From assembly GCF_002796975.1 (NCBI RefSeq), contig NZ_PEKV01000002.1, forward strand, positions 78,854 through 142,853: a stretch of 64,000 nt of DNA, read 5' to 3'. Source of the DNA: Ferrovibrio sp. (GTDB lineage Bacteria; Pseudomonadota; Alphaproteobacteria; Ferrovibrionales; Ferrovibrionaceae). The first letter of the stretch is position 1. Every line of letters starts with the position of its first letter. The notes under the pieces are model-generated. The model ran no database searches. It had not been told where the DNA came from and was given only the letters and a program-made list of their open reading frames with translations. Positions 1-9,974 of the stretch are shown here, one piece after another. The position numbers and the translations under genes were made by a program.

Positions 1-1154
1 GCAAAGCGGCTGGAACAGATGGCGATGCGGTCCTGCGCGTCGTAAATGGCGAAACCGTCGCCGGCCACTTCCACGGCATGACGCAGCCGGCGGTTCAGCG
101 CATAGCGTTCGGTCGCATCGAAGATCGTGACGGCCACCGACTGGTCCGGTAACCGGTTGAGCGTGAATTCCAGGATTTTGCCGGTGCTGGCATGACGGAT
201 AGCGGCCATGGTGCCGACGCCGCGCAGCAGGCGATCGACATGGTAGCGGATATCGCTCAGTTCCAGGTCGCCGAAATCGCGCCGCTGCAACAGGAAGCGC
301 ATCAGCGTTTCATGCGTATCGCCGGGCTGCAGCGCACCGGCCGGCAGCGCCAGCAACTCGGTGGCGCGGCGGTTCAGGCTGTGCACCTCGCCGCCCGGAT
401 GAAACAGGATGACACCGACCTGCAAGGCATCCAGCGCCCAGGCCTGATATTCGTTGCGCCGCCGGCCCTCCTGCCGCGCCAGCGTGAGCGCCTCGGTCAC
501 GCGGCGGGCTTCCTCGCGGGCCAGGAAATTGCGGCGCCGTTCCAGTTTGAACTGCCGCATCGCCACCGCGCCGAGGCCATTGCCGATCGCGAGGAACATG
601 ACGACGGTGATGACTCCAGCGGTTTGCAGCGGCAGCCACAACACTGTCAGGACAAGCGTGCCGATGCTGAGATACACCGCATTGGCCAGCACAACCTGGG
701 CCGGACAGGGCACCATCAGGAAGAAAACCAGCAGATAGCCGAAACTCAGCGTGCCGGCATTCAGCGCCGGCGGGGTACCAATCAGCCAGGTCATGAAGGT
801 GAGCGTGGTCAACGTGGCCATGCCGACACCGCCGACGATATCCAGCATCGCGATGGCGGAGGCCCGACGCACCAGCACATGGTAAACAATGCCGATCGCC
901 AGACCGATACCGCGCACTGCGGCATCGAGCCAGAAGGTCAGGCTGGCACCGAACAGCATGTACTGCCGGATGATCAGCAGGAAGAATACCGTTGTCGCCG
1001 CCACGCCACAGGCCAGCAGCAGGGTGCGGACCGGCTCGAGCCGCTGCTGGCGATACATCTGTTCGACCCGCCGGTCGCGAAACTCGCCGGTCCACAGGAA
1101 CAGGCGGGCGTCGTCGGCGGCTTGCAGCAGAGATGATGACGGCGGTTGCAGCAT
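1..1154 (-). CDS. Membrane-anchored PAS sensor protein, C-terminus beyond the window
   Basis: The reading frame runs off the left edge, so only about 384 N-terminal residues are present. A short soluble start is followed, from about residue 40 to 165, by roughly six hydrophobic segments. A charged linker rich in Arg and Glu comes next. Then a PAS-like domain at about residues 210-330 has the usual opening (ALDALQVGVILFHPGG). A second PAS begins at the window edge (DGFAIYDAQDRIAIC). This layout is typical of membrane histidine kinases or diguanylate cyclases; the output domain is not visible, so the enzyme class is unknown. The ATG at 1154 is preceded by a weak GGGGA. It is divergent from the hook-type gene. 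Longer antisense frames over the same bases are composition artefacts. Confidence 0.75.
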   Translation of the reverse strand, partial: MLQPPSSSLLQAADDARLFLWTGEFRDRRVEQMYRQQRLEPVRTLLLACGVAATTVFFLLIIRQYMLFGASLTFWLDAAVRGIGLAIGIVYHVLVRRASAIAMLDIVGGVGMATLTTLTFMTWLIGTPPALNAGTLSFGYLLVFFLMVPCPAQVVLANAVYLSIGTLVLTVLWLPLQTAGVITVVMFLAIGNGLGAVAMRQFKLERRRNFLAREEARRVTEALTLARQEGRRRNEYQAWALDALQVGVILFHPGGEVHSLNRRATELLALPAGALQPGDTHETLMRFLLQRRDFGDLELSDIRYHVDRLLRGVGTMAAIRHASTGKILEFTLNRLPDQSVAVTIFDATERYALNRRLRHAVEVAGDGFAIYDAQDRIAICSSRF

Positions 1155-1282
1155 GGGATCCCCGGCACATTATGACCCTCGGCCCTGTCCGGGGAAAGAC
1201 AGAGGCAAATTTTGCCTAGCGGAAAGCCCGGCCGGACACAGGTTTTCGCATGTATTTCAGAAACATAGTGTCAGACGTGAGT

Positions 1283-1298
1283 TGGCACGGGGTTTGCT
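1283..1298 (+). promoter_or_regulatory. Sigma-54 (-24/-12) promoter of the hook gene
   Basis: TGGCACG at 1283-1289 and TTGCT at 1294-1298 match the sigma-54 consensus, with the invariant GG (1284-1285) and GC (1296-1297) exactly 10 bases apart. The expected transcription start is near 1308, about 30 bases before the ATG at 1341. Sigma-54 control of hook genes is established in several alphaproteobacteria. The activator site was not identified. Confidence 0.85.
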
Positions 1299-1340
1299 GC
1301 GGTTGGGCCGAGACGATTCTGCGGACCCAGGAGTCCAGAC

Positions 1341-2678
1341 ATGACATTCTTCGGCGCCCTCGGTACTGCCGTACAGGGCATCACGGCCCAGGCGACAGCC
1401 ATCGGACATATCTCCGACAACGTCGCCAATGCGACGACCTTTGGCTACAAGCAGGTCAATACGCTGTTCGGCGACCTCGTGAACAACAAGGTTATCGGTG
1501 ACAGCAAGATCATCGATTCCAACAAGCATATGGGCGTGACGGCCAACGCCGATTTCGGCAACCGGCGTCAGGGCACCATCTCGCGGGACGCCAGCACGAC
1601 GTCAATTGCCATCAGCGGCAACGGTTTCTTCCCGGTCGCCCGGGCGACCGGCATCAACGCCGCGACCGGCCAACCGTCCGGCTTCGACGACACCGTCTAC
1701 TACACGCGTCTCGGCGATTTCCGCCTCGAGAACTCCAATCGCCTGGTGAATTCCGCCGGCATGTATCTGCAGGCTATCCCGGTCGAAGAAGGCGAAGAAG
1801 CGGCCGCAGCCGGCTCGGACCCAGAAGATTTCGTGGTCGACACCTCGGATATCGACCCGGTGACGACCTCGCGCGTCACTTCAACCATCAATCTGCCGGC
1901 CACCGCTCTGGTTGGCAAAGAGATTGTCACCGGTATCGGCGTGATCGACGCCGAGAGCAATGAGCAGAATTTCCAGGTCATCTGGAGAAAGACTGCTGCG
2001 GATACCTGGGATATCACCATCAATACCACCCAGGCGACGCCGAATTCCTTCGGCCCGATGACGGCGACCTTCACAAACGGCACGCTGGCCACACTGACAT
2101 CCGCCGACCCCGCTGTAACGACATCCGCAGCTGGGGAAGCGACCATGGACATGAGTGTTGATTACGGATCCGGTGCTCAGACTATCCAGCTCGCCATCGG
2201 CACTTTCGGTGCCACTTTCGATGTCTCTGCCCAGCATGGAACAACCCAATATGCGGGCGAAACTCGGGAAGCCTCGAATATTTCGCTCACCCAGAATGGC
2301 CTGCGCGGCGGCGAATTCCAGTATGTCTCCTTCCAGGAAGATGGCCAGATCATCTACAACTATACCAACGGGCGCAGCCGCCTCGGCGGCCAGGTCACGC
2401 TGGGCAACTTCCCCGAGCCTGACCGGCTGGACCGCCTCGACGGCACGACCTTTGTCGCCAACAGGGTTTCGGGCACTGTCGTCTACGGCTTCCCTCGCGA
2501 TCCAGACAGCGATACCGGCGTCGGCAGCCTGGTAACAGGCGCTCTGGAAGGATCTACCGTAGATATCGCCGAGCAGATGACCAGGCTGATGGTGGCGCAG
2601 CAGGCCTATTCGATGAATGGCCAGGTGATCAGCGCGGCAGATGCCATGCTGTCGCGCGCCGTCGACATGAAGCGCTGA
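1341..2678 (+). CDS. flgE: Flagellar hook protein, FlgE family
   Basis: A 445-residue protein of the hook/rod family, which forms the extracellular hook joining rod and filament. The N-terminus (FGALGTAVQGITAQATAIG, then HISDNVANATTFGYK) is the conserved basal-body rod domain that packs as coiled coil. The C-terminal 40 residues (EQMTRLMVAQQAYSMNGQV, then ISAADAML) are the matching C-terminal helix. The middle is a variable beta-rich region. A good Shine-Dalgarno (AGGAG) sits 8 bases before the ATG. A sigma-54 promoter lies upstream. No other flagellar gene is in the window, so it stands alone here; it may be a second or displaced hook gene. FlgE is preferred over FlgF/FlgG because of the length and the hook-type start. 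Confidence 0.88.
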   Translation: MTFFGALGTAVQGITAQATAIGHISDNVANATTFGYKQVNTLFGDLVNNKVIGDSKIIDSNKHMGVTANADFGNRRQGTISRDASTTSIAISGNGFFPVARATGINAATGQPSGFDDTVYYTRLGDFRLENSNRLVNSAGMYLQAIPVEEGEEAAAAGSDPEDFVVDTSDIDPVTTSRVTSTINLPATALVGKEIVTGIGVIDAESNEQNFQVIWRKTAADTWDITINTTQATPNSFGPMTATFTNGTLATLTSADPAVTTSAAGEATMDMSVDYGSGAQTIQLAIGTFGATFDVSAQHGTTQYAGETREASNISLTQNGLRGGEFQYVSFQEDGQIIYNYTNGRSRLGGQVTLGNFPEPDRLDRLDGTTFVANRVSGTVVYGFPRDPDSDTGVGSLVTGALEGSTVDIAEQMTRLMVAQQAYSMNGQVISAADAMLSRAVDMKR

Positions 2679-2693
2679 CCCAGGCTCGCGCCC

Positions 2694-3065
2694 CTAATCC
2701 ACCCTGCAGCGCGTCTGCTTGCCCTGTATGGCATAACGGCAGGTGAGATCGCGCGCGCCCTGCTGTGTGATCTTGAAGATGTCACCCTCTATGCGGCGCA
2801 CGGCGTAGCCGTTGGAAAACTGCAGCCAGCCGAAACTGTCGAAATAGGCCGAGATGCCGTTGGAGAAGATCAGGTCGCGACGGCGGTTCTTCTTCACCGT
2901 CACCTTCGAGCCGAATTCCAGCGTGCCGTCCTGGAATTCCTTGATCACCAGATCATTGGTGCAGAGCGCTTCCTTGTCGGCTGTCGACCGACAGCCAAAG
3001 GCCGGCCCTTCCGTGGGCGGCGTACTGATCAGGACGGCGAAGATGGTGGCTTCCATCAGGTTCAT
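2694..3065 (-). CDS. Small hypothetical protein with four cysteines
   Basis: A 123-residue protein of unknown family. The start at 3065 is chosen over 3095 because a strong GGGGGAAG lies at the right distance. The N-terminus is mildly hydrophobic (MNLMEATIFAVLIS), but it is not a clear signal peptide. Four cysteines (two in the first third, two near the end) could form disulfides if the protein is exported. The body has alternating beta-like stretches. It is convergent with the hook gene, with only 15 bases between the stops, and divergent from the CBS gene. No function is proposed. Confidence 0.6.
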   Translation of the reverse strand: MNLMEATIFAVLISTPPTEGPAFGCRSTADKEALCTNDLVIKEFQDGTLEFGSKVTVKKNRRRDLIFSNGISAYFDSFGWLQFSNGYAVRRIEGDIFKITQQGARDLTCRYAIQGKQTRCRVD

Positions 3066-3127
3066 ACGCGCTTCCCCCAAAATGCGCCCGGACACGCTTC
3101 TGGGGCGCCTGGATGATTCGCATTTAC

Positions 3128-3142
3128 TCTAGCATAGCTAGA
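3128..3142. promoter_or_regulatory. Perfect inverted repeat between divergent genes
   Basis: TCTAGC-ATA-GCTAGA, arms of six bases around a 3-base centre. It lies between the starts of the divergent small gene (3065, minus) and the CBS gene (3282, plus), a place where a repressor could act on both. No regulator gene is adjacent, so the assignment is only positional. Confidence 0.35.
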
Positions 3143-3281
3143 CAGAGCGCAGCCATTTCGCGCTACGCGACTGTGGCCCACCTGTGACCCATGGCCGATC
3201 TGCCGCGGCTCAGGTTGCGATCAGACAGACTGGTCTTACCTCTTTCAAGCCTTTGTACGCATTGAAAAGGAGGACTGGATT

Positions 3282-3728
3282 ATGCGTGTCAGTGAAGCCA
3301 TGAGCCGTGAAGTGCGGATCGCGTCGCCGGATCAAAGCATTGCTGAAGCAGCCCAGATCATGGCGGAAATCGATGCCGGCAGCCTTCCGGTCGGCGAAGA
3401 AGATCGGCTGGTTGGGATGATCACCGACCGCGATATCGCCATTCGCGGCGTGGCCAAGAATTGCGAACCGGACACCAAGGTGCGCGAGGTGATGACGCCC
3501 GACGTGAAATACTGCTTCGAGGATGAGGACATCGCGCATGTCGCCAGGAATATGGGCAGCGTCCAGGTCCGACGCCTGCCGGTGCTGAATCGCCAGAAAC
3601 GTCTGGTTGGCATCGTGTCGCTGGGTGATGTGGCGACCGAGACACAGCCGCGCCATGCGAGCGAAGCCCTGAAGAAAGTTTCAGAATCCGGTGGAATGCA
3701 TAGCCAGAGCCTGGCCGGCATACGCTGA
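3282..3728 (+). CDS. Two-CBS-domain protein
   Basis: A 148-residue stand-alone CBS pair (Bateman module). The first CBS covers about residues 1-58 and the second about 68-125. Each ends in the typical segment (LVGMITDRDIAIRGV and LVGIVSLGDVA). Such modules bind adenosine nucleotides or similar ligands and act as cytosolic energy or stress sensors; the partner here is unknown. The ATG has an excellent AGGAGG 7-8 bases upstream, suggesting strong translation. The C-terminal 25 residues look unstructured. It appears to be transcribed alone. Confidence 0.88.
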   Translation: MRVSEAMSREVRIASPDQSIAEAAQIMAEIDAGSLPVGEEDRLVGMITDRDIAIRGVAKNCEPDTKVREVMTPDVKYCFEDEDIAHVARNMGSVQVRRLPVLNRQKRLVGIVSLGDVATETQPRHASEALKKVSESGGMHSQSLAGIR

Positions 3729-3801
3729 AACCTGGTCCTGCTCTGAGATCTCGCAATAGTTGGGCGATCAGTGCAGGCCGGATCGACCGGACAATCTGTA
3801 A

Positions 3802-5271
3802 TCAGGCGAAATAAGTTTTGATGCGCTGCTGGATGGCGACGTCACCGCACAGGTAACGCGCGGCAATCAAGCCATCGCTGATGCGCAGCACTTCGGCCTC
3901 TGCCGTGAAATCCAGGCTGACAAGGCTGTTGCGGACTTCGACCGCGACAGACAGCTTGCTGCCGACCTCCAGCTTGCTGGTGACCGCCGGCGAGCACGGG
4001 CCAAACAGCAGGCCTATCGGACTCCAGTTCTTCAGCGGGAAGCGCAGACCGCGCACGATGACGGCATCCTTGGAACCGCCGATGCCGCGCTGGTTGCTGC
4101 GGGCGCCGGAGGGTTTCACCACGGCCGCGAGCTGGGTGCGGAATTGTTCAAGCAGGCGGCTCTTGCGTGGTTCGGGGATATCGGTCGTGGCAAGCGCGCC
4201 CGAGATCGCCGCCGCCAGGCTGCCAAACTCTTCGCGACTGGTCTGGGGGCCGATGAACTGCGTCTTGAAATCGCGGTGATCCATATAATGGGTCAGGATG
4301 CCCTGCAGTTCGAACCGGGCGTTGCTATCGTCGATCTCGGCATAGAGTTGCAGGAGGAAAAGCAGCTTCCGCGCGATCTCGGTCTCCCGCCCCAGGATCG
4401 GATTGAGCAATTCCGGACTGGCGAAGCGCGTGAAACGCCGCATCATGCTGGCCGCGATTTCCGGATCAACTGAGAAAATCTTCAGCTCGCCAATCTTGCG
4501 CTTCAGGCCTTGCATGGCCTGCCACTCGTCATGCGGTTCAGGCGAAAAGACCGGCGCGGTACCGTGCATCATCTCGACGAGGCGCGCCCGCAGGGCGTCG
4601 CCTGTACGGGGTAAGGCCTGCTTCGCCACAAGATTCCGCAACCGCTGCAGGACGGCATGGGCATCCGCCGGCAACTCGGCGCCGCCAATGCCCAGACAAA
4701 GCGCGATCATGCGGCGGCGATTGGCCTTCTCGCCGAACAGGACCGGTGCGGCCGGTGACAGCCGCAGGATTTCGGCCAGCGTCTGGTCGGCCATGCCATG
4801 ACTTTCGCTGCCCTCTGCTGCTGCGTCCAGTACATCGAGGCAGAGCGCAGCGCGCTTCTCCCAGTCATTGGCCATTGCCAGGAGGCGAGCCAGCGCGACA
4901 CCGCTACGGATCCATTCATCGAGATTGCTACCGCTGAACAGGCCTTGCTGCTGCGCCTCGGCAAAGGAGCCAAACTTTGGCAGGGCAACAGAGGCAGCTG
5001 CGACACGCTGTATGCCGGCTTCGGCAATGGCCGTCAGTTCCTTCATCCGCTCGGCAACCGGCCGCCGCGTATGCTGGCCCTGCAGCAGGGCGACGCGCTG
5101 CAGGATTTCCTGGAAGCGCGCGCCGTCGTTCAGCATGGCCTGATGCTGCGCCGGATCGAATACCAGATCTGTGCTGGTGATGCCCTGGCGTTCCAGATAG
5201 CCGCGCGCGACCTGAAAAATCAGCTCACGGGCCGGATCGGCAAAGGCTTCGGCATCGGTTTCGCAGAACAT
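3802..5271 (-). CDS. Large hypothetical protein with degenerate C-terminal PilZ-like domain
   Basis: A 489-residue soluble protein. The first 380 residues are mostly helical and belong to no family I recognise. The last 90 residues read like a PilZ beta-barrel: a strand-rich region with N-W-S-P-I-G, which fits the (D/N)xSxxG half of the c-di-GMP site. The upstream RxxxR half is not convincing, so ligand binding is doubtful. It ends with a helix (DVAIQQRIKTYFA) common in PilZ proteins. The gene is transcribed alone, in the same direction as the lipoprotein gene. Relation to flagellar function is possible from the nearby hook gene but unproven. Confidence 0.6.
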   Translation of the reverse strand: MFCETDAEAFADPARELIFQVARGYLERQGITSTDLVFDPAQHQAMLNDGARFQEILQRVALLQGQHTRRPVAERMKELTAIAEAGIQRVAAASVALPKFGSFAEAQQQGLFSGSNLDEWIRSGVALARLLAMANDWEKRAALCLDVLDAAAEGSESHGMADQTLAEILRLSPAAPVLFGEKANRRRMIALCLGIGGAELPADAHAVLQRLRNLVAKQALPRTGDALRARLVEMMHGTAPVFSPEPHDEWQAMQGLKRKIGELKIFSVDPEIAASMMRRFTRFASPELLNPILGRETEIARKLLFLLQLYAEIDDSNARFELQGILTHYMDHRDFKTQFIGPQTSREEFGSLAAAISGALATTDIPEPRKSRLLEQFRTQLAAVVKPSGARSNQRGIGGSKDAVIVRGLRFPLKNWSPIGLLFGPCSPAVTSKLEVGSKLSVAVEVRNSLVSLDFTAEAEVLRISDGLIAARYLCGDVAIQQRIKTYFA

Positions 5272-5416
5272 CGAACTGGCGGTTTTTGGGGAAAAGCTGT
5301 TGCTGGCTTAACCCGCACCGTTCAGCTTCGCAACCGTCCACGCGGCTGGAGGGTGAAATGCTACCCATACCTGCTTTGAATACCCGAAAAAACTAGCCTG
5401 CCGTGATTCCCGGCCT

Positions 5417-6013
5417 TCAATCGCCAATCCACTCCTTCTTCTCTTCCTCGGGCATCAGGTCGGTGGTGGTCCATGAGAACAGGAAGAACAGAGTCCAGTC
5501 CTTGCGGTTGGAGAAGGCATAAACCGGCTCATGCGATTGCACCAGCAGACCGGTTTTCGGGTCGTAGGTCGTGGCCGCCAGTTTCACCACGCCCTGCTGG
5601 TAACTGCGCTTGAAGATGGCGATCTCGGGGATCTCGAGGCCCACCAGCGGCACCGGCATGGCGGGCGTACCGAACAGGGTGCGGTCGCGATCTATCGACA
5701 GCGCGCCGATGCGCGGCTCGATGATCAGGTCGGCCTTGCCTTTGTCGTCCACCAGGTCGCCGCCCTTGCGCGCCACCCGGTCGCGGATCGCGCTGACGGC
5801 ATATTTGCTGTCGGTGCCTTCGGTGTAGGTGGCATCCACGAAAACTTTGGTGCCGGGCTGCAGATTGAACGTCAGTTTGTCGGCGGCGCGGTCTGCGGCC
5901 TCGGAGAAGAGCAGCATTTCGGAGGCCGACCGCCCGGGATCGGTTTCACGCCGGGAGGTACAGCCGGCAAGCACAAGCAGCAGCGTGGCACAGAGAAGTG
6001 CTGAGCGGATCAT
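5417..6013 (-). CDS. Predicted outer-membrane or periplasmic lipoprotein
   Basis: A 198-residue protein starting MIRSALLCATLLLVLAGC, a signal peptide with a lipobox (LAGC) whose Cys would be lipidated. The frame extends 22 codons further up, but the start at 6013 is chosen because it places the signal peptide correctly. The mature part is mixed alpha/beta without recognisable catalytic motifs. It mentions no known domain that I can name, although its build resembles the DUF4136-like small lipoproteins. It lies upstream of the gatCAB operon terminator and is probably an independent transcript. Confidence 0.65.
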   Translation of the reverse strand: MIRSALLCATLLLVLAGCTSRRETDPGRSASEMLLFSEAADRAADKLTFNLQPGTKVFVDATYTEGTDSKYAVSAIRDRVARKGGDLVDDKGKADLIIEPRIGALSIDRDRTLFGTPAMPVPLVGLEIPEIAIFKRSYQQGVVKLAATTYDPKTGLLVQSHEPVYAFSNRKDWTLFFLFSWTTTDLMPEEEKKEWIGD

Positions 6014-6077
6014 TCGCGGTTCCTCGTCCGGGGCGGATGGATAACGGCGCAGACCGGAAATAATCCCGCGAAACTGC

Positions 6078-6109
6078 AAAAAAGAAAGACCGGGGTCAAT
6101 CGACCCCGG
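6078..6109 (-). terminator. Rho-independent terminator of the gatCAB operon
   Basis: Inverted repeat CCGGGGTC (6090-6097) and GACCCCGG (6102-6109) with a 4-base loop. Read on the minus strand it is followed by a T-rich run (TCTTTCTTTTTT). It lies about 50 bases after the gatB stop. Confidence 0.85.
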
Positions 6110-6158
6110 CCCGGCACAGCTTTGAGTTCACAGCTTGGTCACGCGCGACCCGCGGCGA

Positions 6159-7619
6159 TCAGCCCGCCAGCTTCTTCTTCAGCAGTTCGTTGACGGCGGC
6201 CGGGTTGGCCTTGCCGCCCGAAGCCTTCATCGTCTGGCCGACGAAGAAGCCGAACAGCTTGTCCTTGCCCGAGCGATACTCGGCCACCTTGTCCTGGTTG
6301 GCCGCCATCACTTCGTCGATCACCTTCTCGATCGCACCGGTGTCGGTGACCTGCTTCATGCCCTTCTCTTCCACGATGGTGGCGGCGTCCTTGCCGGTTT
6401 CCACCATGAGAGCGAAGACATCCTTGGCCAGGCGGTTCGAGATCGTGTTGTCGGCGATCAGATCGATCAGGCCACCAAGCTTCTCGGCGGTGATGGTGAA
6501 CTCCTCCATCGACTGGCCTGACTTGTTGAGCACGCCGAAATACTCGGTGATCACCCAGTTGGCGGCCAGCTTGCCGTCGCGGCCCCTGGCCACCTTCTCA
6601 TAGAAGTCGGCCGACTCCTTCTCGGCCACCAGCACGGAGGCGTCGTAGGGGCTCAGGCCCAGCTTCTCGATGAAGCGTGCCTTCTTCTCGTCGGGCAGCT
6701 CCGGCAGCGTCGCCTTGATCTGGTCGACCCAGCCCTGCTCGAATTCGAGCGGCAGCAGATCCGGATCCGGGAAGTAGCGATAATCATGCGCTTCTTCCTT
6801 CGAGCGCATGCTGCGCGTCACGCCCTTGCCGGTATCGAACAGGCGGGTTTCCTGATCGATCTTGCCGCCGTCTTCCAGAATCTCGATCTGGCGGCGGGCT
6901 TCGTATTCGATGGCCTGCTGCACGAAACGCACGGAATTGACGTTCTTGATCTCGCAGCGCGTGCCGAGCGGGCCGCCCGGCTTGCGCACCGACACGTTGA
7001 CGTCGGCGCGCATCGAGCCTTCGTCCATGTTGCCGTCGCAGGTACCGAGATAGCGCACGATGGTGCGCAGCTTCTTCAGGTAAAGCCCCGCCTCTTCCGA
7101 GTTGCGCATGTCGGGTTCGGAGACGATTTCCATCAGCGCGACGCCAGAGCGGTTCAGGTCGATGAAGCTCTCACGCGGGCTCTGGTCATGCAGGCTCTTG
7201 CCGGCATCCTGTTCCAGATGCAGGCGCGTGATGCCGATGGTGCGGATGCTGCCATCGGGCATGTCGAGCAGCAGTTCGCCTTTGCCCACCACCGGCTGCA
7301 GATACTGGCTGATCTGATAGCCCTGCGGCAGGTCGGCGTAGAAGTAGTTCTTGCGGTCGAACACCGAATGCAGGTTGATCTGCGCCTTCAGACCCAGGCC
7401 GGTACGCACCGCCTGCTCGACGCAGAAACCATTGATCACTGGCAGCATGCCGGGCATCGCCGCATCCACCAGGCTGACCTGGTGGTTCGGCTCGGCACCG
7501 AAGGTGGTATCGGCGCCGGAGAACAGCTTGGACTTCGATGCGACCTGGGCATGAACTTCCATGCCGATCACGATCTCCCACGCACCGGTGGCGCCCTGGA
7601 TATAATCTTTCTCAGCCAT
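6159..7619 (-). CDS. gatB: Aspartyl/glutamyl-tRNA amidotransferase subunit B
   Basis: A 486-residue GatB. With GatA and GatC it converts Glu-tRNA(Gln) and/or Asp-tRNA(Asn) to the amidated forms in the cytosol. The N-terminal kinase-like half is recognisable from [29 protein letters not shown] and [17 protein letters not shown]. The C-terminal YqeY-like tail ends with the family signature region ([16 protein letters not shown], then [11 protein letters not shown]). The length is normal. It is third in the gatC-gatA-gatB operon, with one base between the gatA stop and its start. The operon suggests indirect amidation pathways are used; no glnS or asnS is in view. Confidence 0.97.
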   Translation of the reverse strand: MAEKDYIQGATGAWEIVIGMEVHAQVASKSKLFSGADTTFGAEPNHQVSLVDAAMPGMLPVINGFCVEQAVRTGLGLKAQINLHSVFDRKNYFYADLPQGYQISQYLQPVVGKGELLLDMPDGSIRTIGITRLHLEQDAGKSLHDQSPRESFIDLNRSGVALMEIVSEPDMRNSEEAGLYLKKLRTIVRYLGTCDGNMDEGSMRADVNVSVRKPGGPLGTRCEIKNVNSVRFVQQAIEYEARRQIEILEDGGKIDQETRLFDTGKGVTRSMRSKEEAHDYRYFPDPDLLPLEFEQGWVDQIKATLPELPDEKKARFIEKLGLSPYDASVLVAEKESADFYEKVARGRDGKLAANWVITEYFGVLNKSGQSMEEFTITAEKLGGLIDLIADNTISNRLAKDVFALMVETGKDAATIVEEKGMKQVTDTGAIEKVIDEVMAANQDKVAEYRSGKDKLFGFFVGQTMKASGGKANPAAVNELLKKKLAG

Positions 7620-7620
7620 G

Positions 7621-9105
7621 TTACGACCTCCACCAGGCGGTGGGTTTGGCGGTGAAGTTTGCGGCTTTCTCCAGCGTCTGACCGACGCGCAGCAATTGCG
7701 CTTCCTCGAAAGGCTTGCCGATCAGCTGCAGGCCAAGCGGCAGGCCGGCACTGTTCAGGCCAGCCGGCACCGACATGCCGGGCAAACCGGCCAGGCTGGT
7801 CGGCACGGTGAAGACGTCGTTCAGGTACATCATCACCGGATCGTCGTTCTTCATGCCGATCGGGAAAGCGGCATTCGGCGCGGTCGGCGTCAGGATGGCG
7901 TCGACACGCTGGAAGGCCTGCTCGAAATCCTTCTTGATCAGCGTCCGCACCTTCTGCGCCTTGGTATAGTAAGCGTCGTAGTAGCCGGCCGAGAGAACGT
8001 AAGTCCCGATCATGATGCGACGCTGCACCTCGCGGCCAAACCCTGCACCGCGGGTATTCTCATACATCTCGTTCAGATCCTTGCCGGGCACGCGCAGGCC
8101 GTAGCGCACACCGTCATAGCGCGCGAGGTTCGACGAGGCTTCGGCCGGGGCGACGATGTAATAGGTCGCCAGCGCGTAGTGAGTATGCGGCAGGCTGATA
8201 TCGACGATCTCGGCGCCGGCATCCCTGAGCCACTGCTTGCCCTGTTCCCACAGCGCAACGATCTCGGCATCCATGCCGTCCATGCGATATTCGCGTGGAA
8301 TGCCGATGCGCATACCCTTCACGCCACCATCCAGGTTGGCGACGTAATCTGGCACCGGGCGATCCACCGAGGTGCTGTCCTTCGGATCGAAGCCGGCCAT
8401 GGCCCGCAGCATCAGCGCGCTGTCACGCACCGTGCGGGTCATCGGACCTGCCTGGTCCAGCGAAGACGCGAAAGCAACAATGCCCCAGCGCGACACGCGG
8501 CCATAGGTCGGCTTGATGCCGGTGATGCCGCAAAGCGAGGCGGGCTGACGGATCGAGCCGCCGGTGTCGGTGCCGGTGGCGCCGAGCGCGAAGCCGGCGG
8601 CAACCGCCGCTGCCGAGCCGCCCGACGAGCCGCCGGGCACCAGTTTGGTGCCATCCTTGGCGCGCCAGGGATTCACCACCGGACCGTAATAGCTGGTCTC
8701 GTTCGACGAACCCATGGCGAATTCGTCGAGGTTGAGCTTGCCCAGCATCACCGCGCCCTGCTTCCACAGGTTGGCGGTGGCGGTTGATTCATACTCAGGT
8801 TTGAAGCCGTCGAGGATATGGCTGGCCGCCGTGGTCAGCACGCCCTGGGTGGCGAACAGATCCTTGATCGCCAGCGGCACGCCATCCAGCAGGCCCACTT
8901 CGCCGCCCTTGCTGCGACGTTCATCGGCAGCCTTGGCCATCTCCAGCGCCTTTTCAGGCGTCTCGGTAATCATGGCATTCAGCGGTCGCGCCGCTTCCAT
9001 GCTGGCGATGCAGGCCTGGGTCAGTTCGACCGAGGTGAAGTCTTTCTTGGCCAGACCTTCAAGCGCACTGGCAATGGTGAGCGAACCGGGATCGATGGCG
9101 GCCAT
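7621..9105 (-). CDS. gatA: Aspartyl/glutamyl-tRNA amidotransferase subunit A
   Basis: A 494-residue amidase-signature enzyme that releases ammonia from glutamine for GatB. The catalytic Ser-cisSer-Lys triad is present: Lys in PLAIKDLF, the cis-Ser in [15 protein letters not shown], and the nucleophilic Ser in [11 protein letters not shown]. Full length. The start overlaps the gatC stop by one base (TAATG), indicating translational coupling. Amidase-family paralogues act on other amides, but the context with gatB and gatC settles the assignment. Confidence 0.97.
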   Translation of the reverse strand: MAAIDPGSLTIASALEGLAKKDFTSVELTQACIASMEAARPLNAMITETPEKALEMAKAADERRSKGGEVGLLDGVPLAIKDLFATQGVLTTAASHILDGFKPEYESTATANLWKQGAVMLGKLNLDEFAMGSSNETSYYGPVVNPWRAKDGTKLVPGGSSGGSAAAVAAGFALGATGTDTGGSIRQPASLCGITGIKPTYGRVSRWGIVAFASSLDQAGPMTRTVRDSALMLRAMAGFDPKDSTSVDRPVPDYVANLDGGVKGMRIGIPREYRMDGMDAEIVALWEQGKQWLRDAGAEIVDISLPHTHYALATYYIVAPAEASSNLARYDGVRYGLRVPGKDLNEMYENTRGAGFGREVQRRIMIGTYVLSAGYYDAYYTKAQKVRTLIKKDFEQAFQRVDAILTPTAPNAAFPIGMKNDDPVMMYLNDVFTVPTSLAGLPGMSVPAGLNSAGLPLGLQLIGKPFEEAQLLRVGQTLEKAANFTAKPTAWWRS

Positions 9106-9392
9106 TACTCGATCACCTTCGGCACAGTGTAGAAATCGCCCTGGCGCTGCGGTGCGTTCTTCAGCACGGCTTCCGGCTTGCCGCCATCGGTGACGGCATC
9201 TTCGCGCTGGCGCAGCTTCATCGGGGCCACCGAGGTCATCGGCTGCACGTTGTCGGTATTCACCGCCTGCAATTCCTCGACGAAGGAAAGAATCCTGTTC
9301 AGCTCGGAAGCCATGGCTTCCTGCCGGTCCGGCTCCATCTTCAGCCGGGCCAGCTTGGCGATTTTCGCCACGGCCGCTTTATCCAGTGACAT
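9105..9392 (-). CDS. gatC: Aspartyl/glutamyl-tRNA amidotransferase subunit C
   Basis: A 95-residue GatC, the small belt subunit that stabilises GatA-GatB. The opening ([16 protein letters not shown]) and the middle ([20 protein letters not shown]) followed by DNVQPMTSV are family hallmarks. It is the first gene of the operon. The promoter should lie in the 66 bases between it and the divergent ruvX. Confidence 0.96.
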   Translation of the reverse strand: MSLDKAAVAKIAKLARLKMEPDRQEAMASELNRILSFVEELQAVNTDNVQPMTSVAPMKLRQREDAVTDGGKPEAVLKNAPQRQGDFYTVPKVIE

Positions 9393-9458
9393 GCGTTGTC
9401 CGCTCTCTGGTGGTAAACTGGGGAGAATCCATTGAAATAGCGGCGGAAAATAACACTC

Positions 9459-9968
9459 GTGACCGGCCCCGGCAACCCCGCCTCCCCCCCTGCTAAGTCC
9501 TTGTTCAAGCCCGCAGAAGGCCCGGTCCGGCTACAGACCGGTCAGCGCTATCTGGGACTCGATCTGGGCACCAAGACGATCGGGCTGGCGCTCTCCGATG
9601 CCGGGCATCGCATCGCCTCCCCCTACCAGACGCTGGCGCGCAAGAAATTCGGCCAGGATGCCGCCGAACTGCAGAAGATCATCGCCCGCGAAGGGGTGTC
9701 GGCGCTGGTGCTGGGCCTGCCAGTCAACATGGACGGCACTGAGGGGCCGCGCTGCCAGGCGACGCGAGCCTTCGCGCGCAATTTCGCCCAGCTGCTGCCG
9801 CTGCCGATTGCGCTATGGGATGAGCGGATGAGCACCATGGCCGTGCAGCGGATGATGGTGGACGAGGCCGACCTGAGCCGGGCGCGGCGCGCCGAGCTGG
9901 TCGACAAGCTGGCCGCCAGCTACATCCTGCAGGCCTATCTCGACTGGATCGACCGCCAGCCGGTCTAG
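9459..9968 (+). CDS. ruvX: YqgF/RuvX family RNase H-fold nuclease
   Basis: A 169-residue protein of the YqgF (RuvX, Holliday-junction resolvase-like) family, also implicated in 16S rRNA 5'-end processing. Motifs in order are [16 protein letters not shown] with the first acidic residue, [26 protein letters not shown], and the C-terminal [14 protein letters not shown] with the last Asp. The first 25 residues are a disordered Pro-rich extension. It may start internally, but no better start was seen. It is divergent from gatCAB. The phased-repeat array begins 7 bases after its stop. Confidence 0.93.
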   Translation: MTGPGNPASPPAKSLFKPAEGPVRLQTGQRYLGLDLGTKTIGLALSDAGHRIASPYQTLARKKFGQDAAELQKIIAREGVSALVLGLPVNMDGTEGPRCQATRAFARNFAQLLPLPIALWDERMSTMAVQRMMVDEADLSRARRAELVDKLAASYILQAYLDWIDRQPV

Positions 9969-9974
9969 CGGCGG

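Noticed and set aside
310-1170. 286-codon minus-strand frame over the PAS sensor
   Set aside because: Its translation is Arg/Ala-rich with no family pattern, while another frame of the same strand encodes a coherent membrane-PAS protein running off the left edge.
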